In this document: positions 1 through 5,269 of the stretch, in pieces | How positions within the stretch are numbered: the first letter of the stretch is position 1 | How the letters are laid out: each line of letters starts with the position of its first letter | Source: Planctomycetaceae bacterium | Lineage (GTDB): Bacteria > Planctomycetota > Planctomycetia > Pirellulales > UBA1268 | Length of the DNA: 6,452 nucleotides | Direction: 5' to 3' | Assembly (NCBI GenBank): GCA_947453125.1 | Contig: CANGGC010000160.1 | Span: 1 to 6,452 of the forward strand | Notes under the pieces: generated by a model | What the model was told of the DNA's origin: nothing | The model's input: the letters and a program-made list of their open reading frames with translations, nothing else | The model's database searches: none | Made by a program: the position numbers and the translations under genes

Positions 1-22
1 GTATTCTGCCCGCCCGCGCACC

Positions 23-1318
23 ATGCTGCTCAACGCCGTCTACCTCGTTGTCTTCGTCGCGCTCCTCCCCTGGATCGCCTGGCGACGATGGTCGGGGCGG
101 CGCCCGGTGGCGGCGCCGTGGATGCGTTTCACCGGTGGGATTACTCCCCTGCCCCGCCGCAAAGCGGGCGTTTCTCGCATCTGGCTCCACGGTGTCAGCG
201 TCGGCGAGATCCAACTCCTGTCGTCGCTCGCCCGCGAGCTCGACGCGCGAGCCGGAGCCAAGGGAATCGCCGTCGAGTTCGTCGTCTCGAGTTCCACCAC
301 GACCGGCCTCGATCTCGCCGCCAAACGGTTCGGCGGGGCCGTCGTCTTCCCCTGCCCCCTCGACTTCACCTGGGCGGTGCGCCGCGTGGTCAAGGCCGTT
401 GACGCCGATCTCCTCGTCCTCGGCGAACTGGAACTCTGGCCCCATCTCCTCGACGCGGCGTGGCGTCACCGCCTTCCGGTCGTCGTGGCCAACGGACGAT
501 TGAGTGAGCGGAGCGCCCGCGGCTACCGCCGCGTCGCCCCGCTGGTCCGCAGGATGCTGTCGCAGGTGACGCTCGTCAGTGCGCGCTCGGCCGCCGATGC
601 GGCGAGATTCCGGGCCCTCGGCGCCCCGACGGTTGTCGATGCCGGATCGATGAAGTTCGATGGCGTTCGTGGCGACCGCGCCGCCGAGGATGTCCGGCGC
701 CTGGCGAAGCTGGCCGGCTTCCGGGATGACGACGTCGTGTTCCTCGCCGGCAGCACGCAGGCCCCAGAGGAGGCCTTGGCGATCGACGCCTATCGGGCCG
801 CTTCCGCCGATCATCCCCGGCTCCGTCTCGTGATCGTGCCCAGACATGTCGAGCGGAAGCCGGAAATCGTTGCCCTCCTCGACGGCTCGGGGCTCGCCTG
901 GCAGGCCCGCAGCACCCTCGACACCGAGGGCGCCGCCCCGGATGCGCGGGTGCTCCTCGTCGACACGACCGGCGAACTCGGGGCCTGGTGGGGGACCGCC
1001 ACGATCGCCTTCGTGGGGGGGAGCCTCGACGGAAAGCGCGGCGGGCAGAACATGCTCGAGCCGGCGGCCTACGGGGCAGCGGTCTGCTTCGGCCCCCACA
1101 CCCGCAACTTCACCGACGAGGTGGCGGTCCTCATCGCGGCCGATTCAGCCCGCGTCGTGGCCGATGGCCCGGCCCTCGCGGACTTCGTTCGCGGCTGCCT
1201 CGAGGCCGAGCCCCCCGTGGCGCTGGGAACGCGGGCCGCCGCCACCGTCGCTGCCCACCGCGGCGCCACAGGCGCCACCGCCGAAAGGATCCTGGCCCTC
1301 CTCTCCGCCGGTCCGTGA
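23..1318 (+). CDS. waaA: 3-deoxy-D-manno-octulosonic acid (Kdo) transferase
   Basis: WaaA (KdtA) is a membrane-anchored GT-B glycosyltransferase that moves Kdo from CMP-Kdo to the lipid A precursor on the cytoplasmic face of the inner membrane, the first inner-core step of LPS synthesis. The 431-residue length matches the usual ~425. Residues 1-20 form one hydrophobic anchor followed by RRWSGRR. HGVSVGE is at 56-62; its last residue, E62, aligns with the family's catalytic base. GELELWP is at 134-140, NGRLS at 157-161, GSMKFD at 208-213, VPRH at 272-275, FVGGSL at 330-335, GGQNMLEP at 340-347 and FGPHTRNF at 356-363, all in family order. The E. coli-type FVGGSLVERGGHNPLE reads FVGGSLDGKRGGQNMLE here. 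The ATG at 23 puts the anchor at the N terminus as expected, but no Shine-Dalgarno site precedes it and the frame is open to the window edge, so a start further upstream cannot be excluded. The number of Kdo units added cannot be read from the sequence. Confidence 0.95.
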   Translation: MLLNAVYLVVFVALLPWIAWRRWSGRRPVAAPWMRFTGGITPLPRRKAGVSRIWLHGVSVGEIQLLSSLARELDARAGAKGIAVEFVVSSSTTTGLDLAAKRFGGAVVFPCPLDFTWAVRRVVKAVDADLLVLGELELWPHLLDAAWRHRLPVVVANGRLSERSARGYRRVAPLVRRMLSQVTLVSARSAADAARFRALGAPTVVDAGSMKFDGVRGDRAAEDVRRLAKLAGFRDDDVVFLAGSTQAPEEALAIDAYRAASADHPRLRLVIVPRHVERKPEIVALLDGSGLAWQARSTLDTEGAAPDARVLLVDTTGELGAWWGTATIAFVGGSLDGKRGGQNMLEPAAYGAAVCFGPHTRNFTDEVAVLIAADSARVVADGPALADFVRGCLEAEPPVALGTRAAATVAAHRGATGATAERILALLSAGP

Positions 1319-1329
1319 GGGGCCGAGGG

Positions 1330-1358
1330 TTGCCCGCCGGCCCGCGAACCTGGATAAT
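1330..1358 (+). promoter_or_regulatory. Putative sigma70-like promoter for metK
   Basis: The box TTGCCC (1330-1335, four of six matches to TTGACA) is followed after exactly 17 nt by GATAAT (1353-1358, five of six matches to TATAAT). The A/T-rich -10 stands out in GC-rich surroundings. It lies just after the waaA stop and predicts transcription starting near 1365, with a leader of about 68 nt before the metK GTG. This would let metK be expressed independently of waaA. The evidence is sequence resemblance only, and planctomycete promoter preferences may differ from the E. coli consensus. Confidence 0.45.
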
Positions 1359-1417
1359 CGGCGGTTCACACTTTCCGATCCCTGCCCACCACCGCTGGGC
1401 AATGCCCCCATCACCGC

Positions 1418-1423
1418 AAGAGG
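1418..1423 (+). promoter_or_regulatory. Ribosome binding site for the metK GTG start
   Basis: AAGAGG ends nine nucleotides before the GTG at 1433. It supports this rare start codon, which gives an N terminus (MSKGKYLFTSES) that lines up with other MetK proteins (E. coli begins MAKHLFTSES). Confidence 0.5.
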
Positions 1424-1432
1424 CGACGAACC

Positions 1433-2599
1433 GTGTCCAAAGGCAAGTATCTGTTCACGAGCGAATCGGTCAGCATGGGCCACCCCGACAAGCTGGCCGA
1501 CCAGATCTCCGACGGCGTCCTCGACGCCTACCTCGCTCAGGATCCCCTCAGCCGTGTTGCCTGCGAGACGCTCGTGACGACAGGCCTGGCGGTCGTGGCC
1601 GGTGAGATCACCTCCAAGGGCACGATCGACTACCAGAAGGTCGTCCGTGACGTGATCCGTGCCGTCGGCTACACCGACGACGAGATGGGCATCTCCGCCG
1701 ACACTTGCTCCGTGCTCGTTGCCGTCGGCAAGCAGAGCGGCGACATCGCGATGGGCGTCAACGAGGACGACTCGACGGGTAAGGACATCGGCGCCGGCGA
1801 CCAGGGGCTGATGTTCGGCTACGCCTGCAACGAGACGCCGGAACTGATGCCGCTGCCGATCGCCCTCTCTCACCGGATCCTCAACCGCCTCACGGAAGCC
1901 CGCCAGAAGGGCGAGGTCGACTGGCTCCGCCCCGATTCGAAGAGCCAGGTGACGATCGAGTACGAGGGCAACACGCCGAAGCGTCTCGACACGATCGTCG
2001 TCTCCACGCAGCACGCTCCCCACGTCTCCAACGAAGAGATCCGCAAGTTCGTCATTGAGAAGATCTGCAAGCCGCTGCTCCCGAAGGATCTCGACATCTC
2101 GAATATCACCTACCACATCAACCCCACCGGGCGGTTCGTGGTCGGTGGCCCCCACGGTGACTGCGGCCTCACCGGCCGGAAGATCATCGTCGACACCTAC
2201 GGCGGCTGGGGACGTCACGGCGGCGGCGCCTTTTCGGGCAAGGATCCGACGAAGGTCGATCGCAGTGCCGCCTACATGGCCCGCCACATCGCCAAGAACA
2301 TCGTCGCGTCGGGGCTTGCCGACCGTTGCGAGGTGCAGCTCGCCTATGCGATCGGTGTCAGCGATCCGGTGAGCATCAAAGTCGACACCGAAGGGACCGG
2401 CAAGCTGCCCGACGAGAAGCTCTGTGACGTGGTCCGGCAGTTCTTCCCCCTCAAGCCCCGCGGGATCATCGACTACCTCGATCTCCGCAAGCCGATCTAC
2501 CGCAAGACCGCTGCGGGTGGCCACTTCGGCCGCGAAGGCTTCCCGTGGGAGAAGACCGAACGGGCCGCCGAGCTGGCCAAGGCTGCCGGGAAGGCCTGA
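1433..2599 (+). CDS. metK: S-adenosylmethionine synthetase (methionine adenosyltransferase)
   Basis: MetK makes S-adenosylmethionine from methionine and ATP in the cytoplasm, releasing phosphate and pyrophosphate, and supplies the cell's main methyl donor. All three MAT domains are present: N-terminal about 4-100, central about 116-235, C-terminal about 237-375. Visible signatures are GHPDK at 16-20 (ATP and Mg binding), GAGDQG at 120-125 (PROSITE MAT signature 1 region), NPTGRFV at 230-236, GDCGLTGRK at 242-250, GGGAFSGKD at 263-271 (signature 2, P-loop-like) and GHFGRE at 363-368. The 388-residue length is normal (E. coli 384). Two places differ from the E. coli pattern: SVSEGHPDK reads SVSMGHPDK (M15), and GGMARHGG reads GGWGRHGG (257-264). 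I recall both from planctomycete MetK proteins, so I read them as lineage marks and not damage. The start is GTG with an AAGAGG site 9 nt upstream. A likely promoter lies in the gap after waaA, and the next gene begins 8 nt after the stop, suggesting shared transcription. Confidence 0.98.
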   Translation: MSKGKYLFTSESVSMGHPDKLADQISDGVLDAYLAQDPLSRVACETLVTTGLAVVAGEITSKGTIDYQKVVRDVIRAVGYTDDEMGISADTCSVLVAVGKQSGDIAMGVNEDDSTGKDIGAGDQGLMFGYACNETPELMPLPIALSHRILNRLTEARQKGEVDWLRPDSKSQVTIEYEGNTPKRLDTIVVSTQHAPHVSNEEIRKFVIEKICKPLLPKDLDISNITYHINPTGRFVVGGPHGDCGLTGRKIIVDTYGGWGRHGGGAFSGKDPTKVDRSAAYMARHIAKNIVASGLADRCEVQLAYAIGVSDPVSIKVDTEGTGKLPDEKLCDVVRQFFPLKPRGIIDYLDLRKPIYRKTAAGGHFGREGFPWEKTERAAELAKAAGKA

Positions 2600-2601
2600 G
2601 G
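2598..2601 (+). promoter_or_regulatory. Ribosome binding site overlapping the metK stop codon
   Basis: GAGG overlaps the metK TGA (2597-2599) and sits 6 nt before the ATG at 2608. It favours that start over the in-frame ATG at 2545, which lies inside metK, and suggests translation of the membrane protein is coupled to metK. Confidence 0.45.
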
Positions 2602-2607
2602 CCGCCA

Positions 2608-3606
2608 ATGGCTGTTGTTGCAGGACGTGGATCCGGGGCGGGTCGGTCGCTGGCTGACCGCCCCGGTCCACGGCTGCTTGCAGCGATCGGATCGGCCATC
2701 GCCGCCACGACGCTGGCGTGCGCGCTGGTCCTCGTCGTCCGGCGGATGCAGGTGTCATTCGACACAAGCGCCAACGCGTCTGTCGCCGCAGTGATGGTCG
2801 GCATCCTTCTCGTTGCCGTGGTCGATGTCGCATCGTCCGGGGTGGGCCCCGCAGCTCGGACGCTCCAGCGATTGTCCGTCCGCCTCGGGTTGGCCCTCGC
2901 GCTGGCCGCCATCCTCCCCGGGCCAGCCGCGCTGCTGGCTTCCCCGTCCCATCCGCTGCCATTGGTGGCCACGGTTGGGGCCGTCGCGGCGGCGGTGCTG
3001 ACGCTCGTGGCGCCAGTGGCGCCGTTGCTGGGGTGGTTTCCAACTGGGTCATCCCCTCACCGTCACGCCGGCCTGCGCGACAGAGATCGTTCGGCGGATA
3101 CGAGGTCCGGCCAGGGTCGCCGACGTCGGAAGCAGGCACTCCGCCGGATGCGGTCCGCGGCCCCGCCCCCGATCCCGTTCCCGATCCCAGAGGCTCCCCC
3201 GAGGGAGCCGGAGTCTCTGGCCGATGCCGTTGCTGGCCCCGCAAACGTGTCGGCAGCGGTCGTGCCTGGGATCCTCCAGCAGCGGTTCGAGCGATACGTC
3301 CTCCCCGACGAGCGGATGGAGTGCCTCCGTGGCACTCTCCATCTCGCGGTGGTCTCCGGCTCTCGGCTGGTCACTGGGCACGTCGGATTCTGCCCGCCGT
3401 TCCACCACCTCCCTCAGGTCGAGGTGGGAACACGCTGCGAGGAGGTCGAGGCGACGATCGTGGCGGCCGAGGTCCTTCCCTGGGGCGCACGGATCGAATG
3501 CCGTCTCGATGAGCCGGCCGACGAGACGATTCTCATCCCCGTCGACGTCTATGCCCGGGCCCCCCTCCCGGCGATCGACGCTCCTCCCGCCTCCCCACTC
3601 CGGTAA
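2608..3606 (+). CDS. Membrane protein of unknown function with a C-terminal soluble domain (HVGFCPPF motif)
   Basis: I do not recognise a named family. The 332-residue product starts with a basic stretch and has four hydrophobic segments at about 22-44, 57-76, 93-111 and 117-141. A very basic region follows (RRRRKQALRR at 171-180), then a proline-rich linker (PPPIPFPIPEAPP, 186-198), then a compact domain at about 220-318 rich in alternating beta-like stretches. That domain opens with QQRFERYVLPDERMECLRG (224-242) and holds HVGFCPPF (258-265) with cysteines at 239, 262, 277 and 298. Charge distribution predicts both ends in the cytoplasm. I have an uncertain recollection of similar (H)xxFCPPF domains in planctomycete hypothetical proteins. 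The gene begins 8 nt after metK, using a GAGG site that overlaps the metK stop. An in-frame ATG at 2545 inside metK is less likely. Real coding is supported by the predicted topology, the domain structure and the fit between neighbours. The N-terminal half looks poorly constrained, being low-complexity Ala/Val/Leu. Function is unknown; an envelope-associated regulatory or scaffold role is only a guess. Confidence 0.75.
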   Translation: MAVVAGRGSGAGRSLADRPGPRLLAAIGSAIAATTLACALVLVVRRMQVSFDTSANASVAAVMVGILLVAVVDVASSGVGPAARTLQRLSVRLGLALALAAILPGPAALLASPSHPLPLVATVGAVAAAVLTLVAPVAPLLGWFPTGSSPHRHAGLRDRDRSADTRSGQGRRRRKQALRRMRSAAPPPIPFPIPEAPPREPESLADAVAGPANVSAAVVPGILQQRFERYVLPDERMECLRGTLHLAVVSGSRLVTGHVGFCPPFHHLPQVEVGTRCEEVEATIVAAEVLPWGARIECRLDEPADETILIPVDVYARAPLPAIDAPPASPLR

Positions 3607-3615
3607 CAAACCACC

Positions 3616-3729
3616 ATGGCTCGCTGGCCCAAGCATCTCTGGACAACGCTCTTCACCTACGGCGTTATTTTCATCGGCTTCCCACTCCTCGCCTTTCTCC
3701 TCTGGGCTTGGGTCCGGGGCCGCTCCTGA
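3616..3729 (+). CDS. Putative 37-residue single-pass membrane microprotein
   Basis: This short ORF fills the gap between the membrane protein and the UDP-sugar pyrophosphorylase. It starts with ATG nine nucleotides after the TAA at 3604-3606 and ends with TGA at 3727-3729, directly before the next ATG. The product starts with a basic, Trp-containing head (MARWPKHLW, 1-9), has a hydrophobic stretch of about 22 residues (12-33, containing GVIFIGFPLLAFLLW) and ends in a basic tail, RGRS (34-37). That is the composition of a small integral membrane protein, not random GC-rich translation, which would be rich in Arg, Pro and Ala. There is no Shine-Dalgarno site; translation could be coupled to the upstream stop. 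It lies in the same reading frame as the upstream gene, three codons past its stop. Its function is unknown. Alternatives are a chance ORF, or the detached C-terminal tail of the upstream protein. Confidence 0.55.
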   Translation: MARWPKHLWTTLFTYGVIFIGFPLLAFLLWAWVRGRS

Positions 3730-3731
3730 AT

Positions 3732-3736
3732 GGAGG
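3732..3736 (+). promoter_or_regulatory. Shine-Dalgarno site deciding the pyrophosphorylase start
   Basis: GGAGG is the strongest ribosome binding site in the window and ends 5 nt before the ATG at 3742. It lies inside the alternative start codon context at 3730, so it can serve only the 3742 start. Confidence 0.65.
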
Positions 3737-3741
3737 TCGCC

Positions 3742-5166
3742 ATGCACTCCCCTTCCCTCCCGACGGCGCTCGAGGAATCGATCTCCCAGGCCGGTCAGGA
3801 TCATGTCCTCCGGTTCTGGAACACCCTCGACGGAAGCGCTCGCGACCGACTCGTCAGTCAACTCGCGGCGATCGACTGGGGCATGTTCGGCGAACTCCGT
3901 CGCCTCGCCCGCGCCTCCGGGCCGGGGATGGTGGCTGGCGCCGCAGCGGCTCTGGCTGCCGATCTCGCCCGGGCCACCACCCCTCCCTGCCATGTCCTCG
4001 GCGACAACGCCGATCGGGCCGCGGCGGCCGGACGAAAGGGGCTTACCGAGGGACTGTTCGGGGCCGTGCTCGTGGCCGGTGGACAGGGCTCTCGCCTGGG
4101 ATGCAACGGCCCGAAGGGGGTCGTGCCGGTCGGCCCGCTCTCCGGGGCAACGCTCTTCGATCTCCTTCTCGGCAGACTCCGCGGCATTGCCAAGCGATAC
4201 GGGCATCCGGTGCCTCTGGCGATCATGACCAGCTCCGCGACCGACGCCGACACGCGGGCGTGGCTGGCCGACCACGACCACGGCGGCCTCGACCCCGACC
4301 ACCTTCTCGTCTTCCGGCAGCGCGATCTGCCAGCCGTCAACGCCGCCACCGGCGATCTCCTCCTCGATGCCCCCGACCGCATCGCCATGGCTCCCGATGG
4401 CCACGGCGGCATGCTGCCGGCCCTCGTTGCCGCCGGCGGGCTCGAATGGTTTGCCGACCGTGGCTGCCGGCACGTGACGACGTTCCAGGTCGACAATCCC
4501 CTCTCGATGCCGCTCCACCCCGAGTTCCTCGGCCACCACCTCTTCGACGAGGCCGAGTTCTCCACCCAGGTGGTGCACAAGCGCGAGCCCGGGGAGCGCG
4601 TCGGCGTCGTGGCCAGCGACGGGAAGCGCACGTTCGTCGTCGAGTACAGCGATCTCCCCGCTTCCCTGGCGGCCGAGCGCGGCCCCGGCGACCGGCTCCG
4701 ATTCCATGCCGGCAGCATTGCCGTCCACGCCTTCGCTCTCGACTTCCTCCGCCGGGCCTCGGCCGCCCCCGATCCGCTGCCCCTCCATGTCGCTCACAAG
4801 GCGGTGCCGTTTCTCGATGACACCGGGGAGCGCGTGAGTCCACGGACGCCCAACGCGGTCAAGTTCGAGCGATTCATCTTCGATCTCATGCCGCTAGCGC
4901 GGCGTGTCTGCCTGGTAGAGATTGATCCAGCCGAGGGATTCGCCCCTCTCAAGAATCCACCCGGGGCCGCCGCCGACACCCTGGCGCATGTCCAGGCCGC
5001 GCTCGACGCCCACGCCCGCCGCCTCCTTCACCGGGCCGGAGTGGTCGTGGCAGACGGGGTCGGGGTGGAATTGGCTCCGTGGATCCTCGACGAGGCCGAC
5101 CTCGATGCCGTCATTCTCCCCGGCTCACGGATCGAGCGGCCGACGGTCATCGGAAGCGGTATCTGA
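3742..5166 (+). CDS. Eukaryote-like UDP-N-acetylhexosamine (or UDP-glucose) pyrophosphorylase, UDPGP family
   Basis: This enzyme joins a sugar 1-phosphate to UTP, giving a UDP-sugar and pyrophosphate in the cytoplasm. The 474-residue product has the GT-A-like UDPGP fold: nucleotide loop LVAGGQGSRLG (110-120) followed by PKG (124-126), then PDGHGG (218-223), QVDNPL (249-254), VGVVASDGK (287-295) with VVEYSDLP (299-306), FHAGSIAVHAF (321-331), HKAVPFLD (352-359), PNAVKFERFIFD (370-381) and GFAPLKN (399-405). This order and wording resemble human UAP1/AGX (VDNILVKVADP, VVEYSEIS, FNAGNIANHF, PNGIKMEKFVFD, FSPLKN) more than bacterial GalU or GlmU, so UDP-GlcNAc or UDP-GalNAc is the favoured product. 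UDP-glucose is possible and is a common automatic label for such proteins. There is no left-handed beta-helix acetyltransferase domain as in GlmU. I chose ATG 3742 over 3730 because GGAGG sits 5 nt before it. The microprotein ORF ends 12 nt upstream. The substrate is not provable from sequence. Confidence 0.88.
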   Translation: MHSPSLPTALEESISQAGQDHVLRFWNTLDGSARDRLVSQLAAIDWGMFGELRRLARASGPGMVAGAAAALAADLARATTPPCHVLGDNADRAAAAGRKGLTEGLFGAVLVAGGQGSRLGCNGPKGVVPVGPLSGATLFDLLLGRLRGIAKRYGHPVPLAIMTSSATDADTRAWLADHDHGGLDPDHLLVFRQRDLPAVNAATGDLLLDAPDRIAMAPDGHGGMLPALVAAGGLEWFADRGCRHVTTFQVDNPLSMPLHPEFLGHHLFDEAEFSTQVVHKREPGERVGVVASDGKRTFVVEYSDLPASLAAERGPGDRLRFHAGSIAVHAFALDFLRRASAAPDPLPLHVAHKAVPFLDDTGERVSPRTPNAVKFERFIFDLMPLARRVCLVEIDPAEGFAPLKNPPGAAADTLAHVQAALDAHARRLLHRAGVVVADGVGVELAPWILDEADLDAVILPGSRIERPTVIGSGI

Positions 5167-5258
5167 GCGCCCCCTCGAAACCCCTGTTGCCCGCAGCCCA
5201 CGTTTCCGGCGACATTCCTGAGAGCTTTGGAGCCCCCCGCTCCGCCCCACCGCCCGAC

Positions 5259-5262
5259 AGGA
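5259..5262 (+). promoter_or_regulatory. Ribosome binding site for the guanylyltransferase gene
   Basis: AGGA lies 7 nt before the ATG at 5270 and supports that start, which also matches the family N terminus (a short lead into AGGSGTRFWP). Confidence 0.5.
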
Positions 5263-5269
5263 ATCCACG

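Noticed and set aside
1328..1350. GGTT...AACC inverted repeat after waaA, considered as a terminator
   Set aside because: The stem is 4-6 bp with a bulge, has no T-run, and overlaps the better supported metK promoter.
2545..2607. Upstream in-frame ATG that would extend the membrane protein into metK
   Set aside because: The 21 extra residues (MGEDRTGRR...) are an out-of-frame reading of the conserved metK end. The ATG at 2608 has a GAGG site at correct spacing.
1145..3244. Minus-strand open frame of 699 codons opposite metK and its neighbours
   Set aside because: It runs opposite the unmistakable metK and parts of two other genes. Its translation is low-complexity Arg/Gly/Ala/Asp without recognisable motifs. 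Long antisense frames are expected where third codon positions are nearly all G or C.
3049..4797. Minus-strand open frame of 582 codons opposite the pyrophosphorylase gene
   Set aside because: It mirrors the well-supported + strand UDPGP gene, shows no family motifs and spans three separate + strand genes, as a GC-driven shadow would.
5187..5216. TTGCCC followed after about 18 nt by GACATT, considered as a manC promoter
   Set aside because: The -10 matches the consensus at only three of six positions, which is expected by chance.
5229..5243. GGAGC/GCTCC hairpin with a CCCCC loop upstream of manC, considered as a terminator
   Set aside because: The stem is only 5 bp and no T-run follows, so it does not meet the pattern of an intrinsic terminator.
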